Source: Cocos nucifera | Taxonomy: Eukaryota; Streptophyta; Magnoliopsida; Arecales; Arecaceae | NCBI GenBank assembly: GCA_006176705.1 | Contig: QRFJ01004998.1 | Coordinates: 186,001 to 250,000, forward strand | Direction of reading: 5' to 3' | Length of the DNA: 64,000 bases | Part shown: piece by piece, positions 22,967 through 34,285 of the stretch | How the letters are laid out: each line of letters begins with the position of its first letter | Position numbering within the stretch: the first letter of the stretch is position 1 | Notes under the pieces: generated by a model | The model's input: only the letters and a program-made list of their open reading frames with translations | What the model was told of the DNA's origin: nothing | Database searches by the model: none | Made by a program: the position numbers and the translations under genes

Positions 22967-25310
22967 TATTGCCGTCCATAATATTTCAGGCATCATCTAA
23001 TTCTGATACCAAATTGTAGACCCATGATATCGCTTGAACGTCAATCATCCTTAATATCACAAGCACCAATACCATGTTGCGAAAGCCTCTGATCTTTAGC
23101 ACGGACCTGAAGGAACCTGTGACATTCTCAATGGATAGCAAACCACCGACCATCCATCTGGATCTATGATGGGGCACCTCCCTCCTTGGGCTTGAGGAAG
23201 ACGTCTCCTTCTCTAGGGCTTCTTCAAGAATCTTGGGGCAATAACTCTAAAGAGAAGAGAAGAAGAGAGAATTAAGGGAGAAAAGATCTATATTGATTCC
23301 ACCCATGGAAATCCTAATACAATCTATGTATTTATGCATAGCCATTATGCCCGACCAAAAATTCTCCTGGATAATCCAATACATAAAAGCACTCATCGAG
23401 CCCATGTACACCCATGTCTCTCATGCTCTCATCCTCTAGATCTAGACTCGATCCATACATGAATTAGCCATCTTAAGATCACTCAAACCAGGCCTTAAGA
23501 TCCCTAGGATCAACCTAGACCATAGCCCAAAATAGACCCTCGTGTAACTCTGTCCACACACTAAGTCGGCTATATTACACTGGGTCGGCTCAGTCCAAAA
23601 CTGAGCTGGCCCAGTCTTGTGCCATGCTAGCAGTTCTAAATGCTCAGCTCTCTATTTTTTCTGTGCTCTGAGGCTTAGCCGACCCAGTTTTGGACTGAGC
23701 TGATCAATCTATAGAAAATCTCCCTTATGTAGTCGTGATTCTCTAGCTTTGGTTCCTTACTTTACCTTATGTCCCAGGTCTCCGAAGCACCAACCAAGTC
23801 CCTGAAATCCCTGAAGCCAACACCATAGCTCCTCTCATGGCCTCCCAAGGCTTGGGAGCACCATTAATCTATTAGATATGTGTGCCCTAGAAGCCAGAAT
23901 TGGTTAACACTTATAATATACTTCTAGGGGCAAAATTATAATTTTGACTATAAATAATAAAATGAGTTATTTTTTATTATAAATGTGTATTTAGTGTCTG
24001 AGATATATGCCTTGAGTTAATGGTAAATATAATTTTTAGTTTCAAGAGTTAAAAATTTAAGATAAGAATTTTCATTATTAACTCATAAAATGATCCTAAC
24101 TGTAGGATCATCATGAGGATGGTGATTGATCCAGAAGGTTAGTGTACAATCACTTTTTTATAGTAGATGAGTCTTGAGTCTATGGTATAGAGACACCAAA
24201 GCAAGATTATAGATACACATTAGAGAACGAAGGCACTGAGCGTGACCACCTCGAGCAATCATAAGAAAATCTACCTTCTTGTTAATGACTGATTTGAAGC
24301 TATAGTGTGTCTGATTCTTTGACCTAAGGTGCATCGATAATTCATCTTGAGGGTATTACAGTTTGACTACACCATGACTTGATCTCCTAGCCATTCAAAA
24401 TTCTGAGGTGTATGTTGGCTATAGCATGTTCATTGTAGGAATTGGATTGCACCAAGAAGAAATCTATCTACCTTGGTGGATGAGGAGCAGCCCTATGATA
24501 ATCATGAGAATCAAGTCCATAAGCCCATCGCCATGGTAGAGTGAAATAATAGAAAAAATTTTTATTAAGGTTTTCACATTGGACTTGAATCGAATGATTA
24601 AATCATATGATACAAATTAGGGTTCGATGAGTTCACCTTAATCCTAATCTGATCGGGGCTCAAGATAGAAGAACTTAATCACACAAGTAGCTGCACCGAG
24701 AGATTCATTTTCAATTTTGATGGGTTGCCACCATATACTACTAGATGTCACTGGTGGATTTTGTGAGCAATTAGAATGATTTAGATGATCGATCATCCTA
24801 GTTGTCTAAATCAGAAGACTTCTGATCCATCGAAAGGAGTTTTGATGATGTCGATGATAGAGATCATGATATATCTCATTACCATATAGAGTTGAACCTA
24901 ACTGGATTATAAAAATAAGGGTTTAGATCTAGATATCATCAATTGGACTAACCCAGTTCAATTGATTTGAATTAGATTCAATTAGGTTCAAGAAAATCAT
25001 GCTAGCACATGATTGAGCCTAACGTTCTCCTTCTACTATCATTAAAAGTTGTCTTGACAGAGCCAAATATATTTGTGCTAACTCAGGTACCTTTACTTGG
25101 TCTGACTGAAGCTTATGCAGGTCAGAAAAGGGTTGTCTTAATTTATAAGATAAATTGGCGACAACACCTGCCATTTTCCACCACCTGCTAATTCCTATCT
25201 TTGACTTTGGTCAAACGTTGATCTTTGACACTTAGACATTTGTCCATGTGTGATGCACCTATTGGAGAGCAGATAGGGGCTTGTCTCCTTGTTAGATATT
25301 GGAAAAGAGG

Positions 25311-25338
25311 GGGTGCATGCCTAGGAAGGCGTGCACCC
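25311..25338. promoter_or_regulatory. LTR stem-loop II (element E)
   Basis: GGGTGCATGCC and GGCGTGCACCC pair at 10 of 11 positions around a 6-base loop. Comparable arms are seen in element J (62241-62268, 10 of 11) and element G (about 49173-49200). Its function is unknown. Confidence 0.6.
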
Positions 25339-25351
25339 ATGGATAGGGATG

Positions 25352-25381
25352 CCTGGAGTCCCATACGGATGGGACTCCAGG
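25352..25381. promoter_or_regulatory. LTR stem-loop I (element E), 13-bp perfect arms
   Basis: CCTGGAGTCCCAT and ATGGGACTCCAGG are exact reverse complements separated by ACGG. It lies about 195 bases upstream of the TATA box. The same hairpin is perfect in solo LTR F (37604-37633). Confidence 0.75.
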
Positions 25382-25575
25382 TTGCTTCTTGGTTTCTACT
25401 TAGGTGGCCCACAACTATAGACTTTGACCAGTCTTAGGCACCATCTAAGGATGAATTAGTGGAGCTCTCATCTGATTGGATCAGGTGATGTCATCCCATC
25501 AATCAGATTTAGATCTGATTGCACGAAGCAACGTGATTGGCTGGGATGATGTGGCATTGCATGGCACAACAGGAT

Positions 25576-25584
25576 CTATATAAA
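25576..25584 (+). promoter_or_regulatory. TATA box of element E 5' LTR
   Basis: CTATATAAA followed by CCC is conserved at the same place in the G LTRs (41337-41345 and about 49439-49447). It is the probable transcription start region of this LTR family. Confidence 0.6.
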
Positions 25585-26153
25585 CCCTATTTATGCCCAA
25601 CATTAAAAAGAATTCTCTCTTAGCCCACACCCCAAGGCTGCCCCTCTCCCTTCTCCATGCTATCTTCTGATACTCTCTCTTCTCTTTATGCCCAAGAAAA
25701 GTTGGGCTTCAGTTTGGTGCGATCCAGGAAAGAAAAAGCTGACGAGAAAGGAAGAAGGCAGCACTGCTGCAGAGATGACTATAAATCTTCATAAGGAGTT
25801 TTGAAGATCCTCCAAATTAGATCTAGATCTAATTTTTAAAGATATGATAAAGAAGGAAAAGATCTTCAGATCTAGCCCAAGTGGATACCGATAGAGGTCA
25901 GGCGCTTGCGTGGCTAGATCCAGAATCTCAGGCAATTAGTAGGATCATCAAAGGATAATCTGATTACCCAACATCAAGATATAAATTAAATTAGATTTAA
26001 TTTATTTTTATTTTTATTTCTTAGATTAATAAAATTAGATCTAAAATATCTTAGATCTGATCTAGATACATGAGAGAAATTTTTGAAATATCTCTCTTGA
26101 TCCGATCAAATTTGAACGAACCTGACCCAGAAAATTAGGATTTTCCCTTCAAC

Positions 26154-26165
26154 TAGTATCAGAGC
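26154..26165 (+). other. Element E primer binding site
   Basis: TAGTATCAGAGC lies two bases after the LTR and matches the initiator-Met complement TGGTATCAGAGC with one G-to-A change. Confidence 0.9.
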
Positions 26166-28049
26166 CAGGTTCTCTAAATTATTTTGATCTATTTTTTATT
26201 TATTTTTGATCTAAAAATTAGATGATTTTAGATGTCACATGAGATATGATTAGATCTAAAATCAGAAAAATTAAAATTAAATAATATAGATCTAAGTTCT
26301 ATAATATGCATGACTAATTGTAAAATAGAATAGTTCTATACATAGTCTTACATGATCATTATTTATTTTGATTAAATTATAATTTTAAATCTATTATTTT
26401 TTATTTTTTAATGATTATAAATATTATAATAAAATCTAAAAAATAAAAAATAAAATTATTTAATTTTTAGATCATATGAGATATGATGAATGCATGTTTA
26501 GACTAGTTGTAGAATAGTTCTACATAATTATCTAGATTAGAATTTATTTTGATGTGATCAATTTAAATCTAATTTTTTAGATAATTATAAGAAATTTAGA
26601 TCTAAAAAGTATGCATGATATGATACATGAGATGTATACAAAATATGTATTAAGTTAGTTCAATTTTTATATATGAGATATATGATGTAGATCTAACTAG
26701 TTTTGTTGATTTATATTTCTAATTAAGGCATTTTTCTTGACCGTCCGATTATAAGAACAAAGTAGGATTTAAATGCCCTCTCTTTCCATTCGATGGGATA
26801 TTCTTCTGATGTGTAGGAGTGCTGCGCATTCATCCTTAATCAGAAATCAAGAACTTACTTTCTGCAAAATCCTAGATCCTAAAATCATAGAATTTTATTT
26901 ATATGTTTTGTTTGTGAACCCTAAACTTAATTAAGAATTAAGATTATAAATATTAATTAGATTTAAAATTAAAAATTTTAGATCTAAGACATATTCAAAA
27001 AATTGGGTTCGGGCTTGGGTAGCTCAATTTGGTCTAAGCGGTTGATCAAATCGAATCAAGAGTTGGTTAGATAGGATCAACAGTGCTTAAATTGACCAGC
27101 TTAATAGGATTAAGTCTGGATCAAGATCAAATCATGTGAGTGATAGATCAAACTAAGACCAAATTAGGCTCAGTGGTTAGAGTTTGGATTGTAGGTTAAC
27201 CCAATTGGCTCTTGCTCAACAATTTGGTGTCTAAGGTAAATTTGGCAGATACGATCAACTCATTTTTAATTGAGAGCTACTCGACTCGAATGCGTTCTTG
27301 TCGAGTTAATGGCATATCCCTTCCATCGATCTCACTTATCTGGCCATATTTATTGACTCAGTTCTGATCTGAGGTGGTCAATAATCCGAGCTAACCCATG
27401 CCATTAGGTTAGTCATAATGGTTATGACTATTTCAAGTCTAGTTTAATGAGACCTAAATCAAATCTCCTTAAGAAAAGATTAAGTCTAAGGTCTTCCATC
27501 ATTGTAGATGTGCGGGCCCTTCTCGGGGTTGATTGTTCTCGATCGATTATAGTAGTTCAGTTGCACTGAAAAGATGCAACCATATCTATTAGGCATTGGA
27601 TGCTACGGGCTGGAGGATGGATTGGGCTTAATATTTTGGATATGATGAGAGACTCAATTAGGAATCCAATCTATGCAAATGATGGGTCTGACTTAACTAA
27701 GCAGTGGATCAATATTTTAGGCACGGTGAGATTCATGAATTAGATACCAAGTTTGGGTGCACCATTATTAGAGAATCATTGAACAAGAGTTGTTAAATCA
27801 TTGGCTAACCCATCATGAGTAACTGTTAGGTGAGGTGATGAGTTAATTGGTGGAACCACACCACCCACTAGAAATCATTAATCATGAAGATTTTTGCATC
27901 TCTACAGAGAGAGTGTAGGGATCCGAGAAAATAGTGGAAGCTAATTTATTTAAAAATAAAATTGTTAAACAAATTGGTTAAGTCTTAATTATAATATCTA
28001 ACTAGAAACTTTGACTCTCTACAAAAAAATATCTGCATCCAACCAACTA
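26166..28049 (+). other. Element E leader region
   Basis: About 1.9 kb of AT-rich untranslated leader, closely similar to 41912-43800 in element G. There is no supportable coding region. Confidence 0.6.
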
Positions 28050-28705
28050 GCATGAATCCTGGACACCCATAGATTGACCAGACCAAATTACAAGGATTGG
28101 CTCCGAAAGGCCAAATTTAGTTTGGGTTCCAAAAAGTTAACTCATGTATTGGACCAGGACCCTCCCACCTTACCAGCTCGTCCATCTGCTAAACAGAGAG
28201 CATCTCTTGAAAAGTTGACGGATGAAGCTAACAAGGCCAAATACTATATGTTGGACTCGATGTCTGATGAGCTTCAGCGCCAACATGAAGATATCAGGAC
28301 TACCCACCAAATATTGGCTCACCTACAAGAGTTGTTTGGTGAACAGAGTCGTGTAGCCAAGTATCAAGTCACTAAATGACTATTCAAGATTAAGAGATGT
28401 GATGGGCAGTCAGTCCAAGATCATTATCTGATGATGATCAAGGACTTGGAAGAGGTTGAGAAGCTCGAAGTGAGGTTGGACTTGGATCTGCAGAATGATA
28501 TAATTCTACAATCCTTGACTGATGCATATGGGCAGCTCATCATGAACTACCATATACATAAACTTCAAAATTTCCTAGCCAAACTTATGAACATGCTGGT
28601 TACCGTTGAGCTTTCTATGAATGGTTCTAAAGGCTCAGTGCTTGCTATGGAATGGACTTCTTCCAAAGAAAGTCTTTTGGAAAGAAGAAGTCTGTGAAAA
28701 AGCAG
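28050..28705 (+). pseudogene. gag: Element E gag
   Basis: Two open stretches (28074-28379 and 28431-28697) carry the copia gag core: RPNYKDWLRKAKFSLGSKKL, LQELFGEQSRVAKYQVTK, then a TGA at 28377-28379, and QSLTDAYGQLIMNYHIHKLQ. The N terminus is not in frame with a usable ATG. The same TGA occurs at the homologous point of element G (44122-44124), probably from a CGA codon. A frame change near 28690 separates the core from the zinc knuckle. The protein would coat element RNA, but it cannot be made from this copy. Confidence 0.85.
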
Positions 28706-29302
28706 AAGGTGGAAGGAGGAAAGAAGAAAAAGATAGAGCTAAAAAAAAAGACCGCTGACAAAGAAAAGTATTTTCATTACAACAATGACGGGCACTGAAA
28801 GCAGAACTGCCCTACTTACCTGACCACCCTGAAGAATAAGAAGGAAGCAGGTCCTTCTAGAGGTATGCTTGTTATTGAGTCTAACCTTATGATTTCTTCT
28901 GCATCCAGTTGGGTGCTTGACTCTGGTTCTAGTGCTCATTTATGCACTTCCATGCAGGATCCTGAGAATAGTAGGAGGCTGAGGGATGGTGAGATGATCC
29001 TGCACATCGAAAATGGAGCAAGAGTTGCTGCCATGGCCTTGGGAACATACCCTCTTCGACTACCATCTAGTTTAGACTTACTGTTAAAAGACTGTTATTA
29101 TGTGCCTGTAGCAAGCAGAAATTTGATTTCTATTTCATGCCTAACACTAGAAGGCTATGTAATTAGTTTTCTTAAGGGCCATTGCAACTTTCTTTATGAA
29201 AGAAATAAAATTGCAAGTGGTTTCCTTATTAACGGTCTTTATTAGTTACATATTGATGTATCCATTTTTAATATCGAGCAAAATGTGAATACCATGAAAT
29301 GA
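28706..29302 (+). pseudogene. pol: Element E zinc knuckle, protease and GAG-pre-integrase start
   Basis: The knuckle near 28768-28812 reads YFHYNNDGH, a stop, KQNC, so the first two Cys positions and a Trp are lost. The protease follows: SSWVLDSGSSAHLC near 28908-28950 keeps the catalytic D-S-G, and DCYYVPVASRNLISIS is the downstream conserved block. Stops occur after NGLY (29243-29245) and at 29300-29302. The second is shared with element G. Confidence 0.83.
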
Positions 29303-30060
29303 CCTAGGGATAGTCCAAATGATAGGTATTTATGGCACCTAAGACTAGGTCATATAGCACAAGATAGGGTTAACAAATTAAAAAAAATTAGGCTATTGAG
29401 TCCGTTGACTTTCAAGTCATGTCCAATTTATGAATCTTGTCTTCATGGTAAAATGACTAAGCTCTCTTTTGTAGGACATGGGGAAAGGGCCATGGATCTT
29501 CTTGCGCTAGTGCATACTGATGTGTGCGGCCCATTTGATGTGCCGACTAAAGGCAACTTTGTCTACTTCATAATCTTTACTGATGATTTATCTAGGCATG
29601 GGTATGTCTATCTTATGAGACACAAGTCTGAAGCTTTTGAAAAGTTCAAGAAATTCAGACATGAAGTAGAAAAGCAAATTGGAAAATCCATCAAGGTTCT
29701 TCGATTAGATCGAGGAGGTGAATACCTTATCGGAAATTCTTGGACTATCTTAAAGAAAATGGCATAGTCTTTCAATGGACTCCACCTAGAACACGTCAAC
29801 TCAATGAGATTTTAGAATGGAGGAATCGGACTCTATTAGATATGGTCCGAACTATGATGAGCTTCACAGACCTTCCTGATTTTCTTTGGGGATATTGTTT
29901 ATTAACTATAATATACTTACAGAATAGGGTTCCTTCTAAAATCGTTTCTACCACACCGTATGAGATATGGCATGATAAGAAATCAAGTCTGAGCCATCTC
30001 AGAATTTGGGGTTGTCTGGCTCATGTCAAAAGATAATAAGCCAACAAGTTAGACTTTAGG
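29303..30060 (+). pseudogene. pol: Element E integrase
   Basis: YLWHLRLGHIAQDRVNKLKK is the GAG-pre-integrase block. The core then shows LLALVHTDVCGPFDVPTKGN with the first catalytic Asp, FTDDLSRHGYVYLMRHK, and IKVLRLDRGGEYL with the second. A frameshift at about 29735 moves the rest to another frame: NEILEWRNRTLLDMVRTMM, where the third acidic residue region (usually GVAERRNRT) is altered, and HLRIWGCLAHVKR. Open to about 30036. Confidence 0.87.
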
Positions 30061-30417
30061 TCCTTCAGAGCTTGATTTATAGGATATCCTAAAGAGTCAT
30101 TAGGATATTATTTCTGCATTCTAAGAAGATCATAATGTGATTGTGAGTCGACATGCCATCTTTCTTGAAAAATAGTTTGTTCAAGATAGCGACATTGGAA
30201 AGCAGATCAAGCTCGAGGAGAAAGTCTCACAAGAGCAACGAGCTAAGGACCAAATGAAACCAAATTATGTTAAGCCAATCCAATCACTACCTCCTCCACC
30301 TCGTAGATCAGAAAAAATTTTTCATCCCCCTAAGTGGTACTTAGGTACTATTTGAAAGGAAGTAGAGAAAATGTTCCTCATAGGTAATGAGATTCATGGT
30401 GAAGATCCCAAAATCTA
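30061..30417 (+). pseudogene. pol: Element E integrase-RT linker
   Basis: A stop-interrupted link with recognisable FIGYPKES-like and SRHAIFLEK-like fragments, and the PPPRRSE-like segment that ends the integrase C-terminal domain. Confidence 0.6.
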
Positions 30418-31404
30418 TAATGAGGTGATTTGAATATCGACTCCAAGAAATGGTTTGAGGTAATGAAGTCAGAAATTGACTCGATGCACTCAAACCAAGT
30501 CTGAACCTTGGTAGATCCACCAGAAGGTATAGTACCTATTGGGTGTAAATGGATCTACAGGAGAAAGCTTGGTGTAGATGGAATGTGGAGACATTCAAAG
30601 CTAGATTGGTGTAAATGGCGCGAAGGCATTGACTATCAGGGTACCTTTTTGTCAGTAGCTATGCTAAAATCTATTTGCACATTACTTGCTATTGCAGCCT
30701 ATTTCAATTATGAAATATGGCAAATGGATGTGAAAATGATATTCTTAAATGAATATCTTAAGGAAGATATCTATATGGAACAGTCGCTAGGTTTCACATC
30801 CAGTGATGATGATCACAAGGTATGCAAGCTGCAAAGATCCATATATAGACTTAAGCAAGCATCTCGGAGCTAGAATACTTATTTTAATGATGTGATCAAA
30901 TTGATTGGTTTCATCAAAAATGAGGAGGAGCCATGTGTCTTCAAAAAGATTAGTGGAAGCATTATTATCTTCCTTATATTGTACGTGGATGACATCCTCC
31001 TTATTTGGAATGATATTCCCATGATGACCATAGTTAAAATATGGTTATCTAAAGAATTCTCCATGAAAGACCTAGGAGAAGCATCCTTTATTCTGAGAAT
31101 TAATATCTATAGAGATAGATCGAATAGGATGCTAGGACCTTCACAGAAGATGTACATAGAGGAAGTGCTAAAGAGGTTTAGCATGGAAAACTCTAAGAGG
31201 GGTTTGGTACCCTTCAGATATGACATTCATCTTTCCAAGAAGATGTGCCCTAGCACACCTAAGAAAATAGAATGCATGAGCAGGATCCCTTATGCTTCAG
31301 TAATAGGGAGCCTCATGTATGCCATGTTATGTACACAACATGATATAGCCCATGCTGTGAGTGTCACGAGAAGATATCAGTCGAATCCAGGTGAAGAACA
31401 CTAA
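30418..31404 (+). pseudogene. pol: Element E reverse transcriptase
   Basis: Open stretches 30508-30873 and 30892-31404 cover the copia RT: VDPPEGIVPIGCKWIYRRKL, AIAAYFNYEIWQMDVKMIFL, RSIYRLKQASRS followed by a TAG in place of Trp, the intact catalytic box YVDD at 30982-30993, FSMKDLGEASFILRINIY and PYASVIGSLMYAMLCTQHD. Relative to the G copy, bases around 30590-30615 (after the GVDG block) are missing, removing the conserved KARLVAKGY segment and shifting the frame. The active-site box survives, but the fold does not. Confidence 0.9.
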
Positions 31405-31961
31405 ACTTCTATGAATTGTATCCTTAAGTACTTGAGAAGAACTAAGGATATGTTGTTGGTCTTTAGTAATGGAGAACTCCAAGTTCAGGGGTATACAGAG
31501 TCAGATTTTATGTCCGATATAGATGATCGAAAGTCGACATCTGGAAGTCTGTTTGTGTGCAATGGTGCAGCTGTTAGTTAGAAAAGTTTTAAGCAGACAG
31601 TGATAGCAGATTCCACCATGGAAGTAGAATACATTGCTGCGTCAGAAGATGCAAAGGGGGCATTTTGGTACAAGAAGTTTGCCACAAAGATCAGAGTGAT
31701 GCCATCAGATGTCATTCTTCTGTACTACGACAATAATGATGCCATAGCCCTTGCTAAGGAGCCGAGGTCTCACAAAAAATCAAAGCGCATCGAGCGATGA
31801 TACCACGTCATCCATCATTACCCCGAGAAGGATTACGTTGAGGTCAAGAGAGTCGACTCCATAGACAATGCGGTGGATCCGCTTACAAAGCCGTTGGGCC
31901 AGCAGAAGATCGAAGCCTATCTTGAGAAGATGGGACTTAGATTTATAGCCAATTAGCTTTA
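31405..31961 (+). pseudogene. pol: Element E RNase H and pol C terminus
   Basis: LKYLRRTKDMLLVFSNGELQ, YTESDFMSDIDDRKSTSGSL, then a stop replacing Trp (31579-31581), ADSTMEVEYIAASEDAKGAF (31600-31800 is open), a TGA at 31798-31800, and PLTKPLGQQKIEAYLEKMGL. The order and spacing are those of copia RNase H. The first catalytic Asp region (usually YTDSDF) reads YTESDF. Confidence 0.87.
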
Positions 31962-31976
31962 GGTCAAGTGGCAATT
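31962..31976 (+). other. Element E polypurine tract (degraded)
   Basis: GGTCAAGTGGCAATT precedes the 3' LTR. Other family members read AAGTGGGAGAT, so the purine run is decayed. Confidence 0.6.
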
Positions 31977-34259
31977 TGTTAGATATGTGTGCCCTAGAAG
32001 CCAGAATTGACTAATACTTGTAATACACTTCTAGGGGCAAAATTATAATTTTGACTATAAATAATAAAATAAATTATTTTTTATCATAAATGTGTATTTA
32101 GTGTCTATGATACATCCCTTGAGTTAATGATAATGATAATTCTTATTTTCAAGAGTTGAAAATTTAAGACAAGAATTTTCATTATTAACTCATAAAATGC
32201 TCCTGACCGTAGGATCATCATGAGGATGGTGATGATCTAAAAGGCTGGTGTACAATCGCTTCTTCATAGTAGATGAGTAGAGTCTACGGTGTAAAGACAC
32301 CGGAGCGAGAGTACAGGTACTCGTTAGAGAATGAGGGCACTGAGCGTGACCACCTCGAGCAGTCATAAGGAAGTCTACCTTCTCGTCAATGACTGACTCG
32401 AAGCTGTAGTAGTGTGTCTGGTTCTTTGACCTGAGATGCATCAGCAGTTCACCTTGAGGGTGTCATAGTTTGACTACACCATGACTCGAACTCCTAGCCA
32501 TTCAGAACCCTGAGGTGTATGTTGGCTATAGCATATTCATTGTAGGAATTGGATTGCACCAAGAAGGAATCTTTCTATCTCGGTGGATGACGAGCAGCCC
32601 TATAATAATCATGAGAATCAAGTCCATAAGCCCATGACCATGGTAGAGTGAAATAGTAGAAACAGTTGCTATTAAGATTTTCATAACGGACTTGAATCGA
32701 ATGATTAAATCATATGATAGAAATTAGGGTTTGACGAGTTCACCTTAATCCTAATCTGATCGGAGCTCAAGATAAAAGAAATTAATCACACAAGTAGCTA
32801 CACCAATAGGTTCATTTTTAGTTTTGATGGGTTGCCACCATATACTGCTAGATATCACTGGTGGATTTTGGGAGCAATTAGAATAATTTAGATGATCGAT
32901 CATTCTAGTTGTCTGAATCAGAAAAGTTCTCATCCATCGAAAGGAGTTTTGATAATGTTGATAATAGAGATCGCAACATATCCCATTACCATGTACAGCT
33001 AAACCTAATTGGATCACACAAACAAGGGTTTAGATCTGGATATCATCAATTGGACTAATCCAGTTCAATTGATTTGAATTAGATTCAATTAGGTTCAAGG
33101 AAATCGTGCTAGCACACGATTGAGCCTAATATTCTCCTTCTACTATCATTAAAAGTTGTCTTAACTAAGCCAAATATATTTGTGCTCACTCAGGTACCTT
33201 TACTTAGTCTGACTGGAGCTTGTCCATGTCAGAAAAGGATTATCTTAATTTATAAGATAAATTGGAGACAACACCTACCATTTTCCATCACTTGCTAATT
33301 CTTGCCTTTGACTTTAGTCAAATGTTGACCTTTAACACTTAGACATCTACCCATGTGTCATGCACCTATTGGAGAGTAGATAGAGGCTTGTCCCCTTGCT
33401 AGATATTGGAAAGGAGGGGGTAAATGTCTAGGGAGGCATGCGCCCATGGATAGGGATGCCTAGACCCCCATACGGATGGGACTCCAAGTTGCTTCTTGGT
33501 TTCTACTTAGGTGGCCCATAACTATAAACTTTGACCAGTCTTAGGCACCATCTAAAGATGAATTTGTGGGGCTCCTATCTGATTGGATCAGGTGATGTCA
33601 TCCCACCAATCAGATTTAGATTTGATTGCATGAAGCACCATGATTGACCGGGATGATGTGGCACTATATGGCATAGCAGGGTCTATATATATATATCCTG
33701 TCTGCACCCAACTTTAAAAAGAGTTCTCTCTTAGCCCATGCCCCAAGGCTACCGCTCTTCCTCCTCCATACCATCTTCTGATCCTCTCTCTCCTCTCCAC
33801 GCCTAAGGAAAGTTGGGCTTCAGTTTGGTGCGATCCAAGCAAGAAAAAGCTGATGAGAAAGGAAGAAGGCAGCACTGCTACAGAGATGACTGTAGATCTT
33901 TGTAAGAAGTTTTGAAGATCCTCCAAATCAGATCCATATCTAATTTTTGGAGAGGTGATAAAGAAGGAGGAGATCTCTAAATCCAATCTGAGTGGATACC
34001 AGTAGAGGCCAGGTGCTTGCGTGGCTAGATCCAGAATCTCAAGCAATCAGTTGTATCATCAAAGAGTAATCTGATTACCCAACATCAAGATATAAATTAA
34101 ATTATATTTAATTTATTTTTATTTTTATTTATTAAAATAATAAAATTAGATCTAAAATATCTCAGATCTAATTTGGATACATGAGAAAAATTTTTAAAAT
34201 ATCTCTCTTGATCTGATCAAATCTAAACAAATCTGATCCGGAAAATCAGGATTTCTCCA
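31977..34259 (+). repeat. Element E 3' LTR
   Basis: This LTR is 2283 bases long and starts TGTTAGATATGTGTGCCC. A minus-strand open frame inside (33714-34046) also appears in F and G LTRs but is antisense LTR sequence. Confidence 0.93.
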
Positions 34260-34270
34260 CAATCCTCACA

Positions 34271-34285
34271 ATCTCCATCTTGGTG
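34271..34285 (-). other. Element D polypurine tract
   Basis: The minus strand reads CACCAAGATGGAGAT immediately before the LTR start TGTGAGG. It is purine-rich and resembles copia tracts. Confidence 0.7.

Larger units (their letters stand above)
23870..26151 (+). repeat. Element E 5' LTR
   Basis: This LTR is 2282 bases long. It starts TATTAGATATGTGTGCCC (TG decayed to TA) and ends TTTTCCCTTCA next to the primer site. It holds a TATA box and two strong stem-loops described separately. Confidence 0.93.
23870..34259 (+). mobile_element. Element E: Ty1/copia retrotransposon in the element D LTR
   Basis: A complete 10.4 kb element: LTRs 23870-26151 and 31977-34259, primer site, gag, protease, integrase, RT, RNase H. 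Flanks TAATC (23865-23869) and CAATC (34260-34264) fit a 5-bp duplication with one transition. It shares its LTR and coding family with elements F, G and J. The LTRs differ by roughly 10 percent over the first 170 bases compared by eye. Confidence 0.92.
22967..34270 (-). repeat. Element D 3' LTR, interrupted by copia E
   Basis: The LTR is 22967-23869 plus 34265-34270, about 0.91 kb, with copia E inserted six bases before its end. It matches 35958-36834 throughout. It begins TATTGCC on plus (TG decayed to TA) and ends CTCACA. Confidence 0.85.

Noticed and set aside
25188..25437. Overlapping sense and antisense open frames (70-74 codons)
   Set aside because: They are caused by the two long palindromic hairpins and relatively GC-rich LTR sequence; not conserved in sister LTRs.
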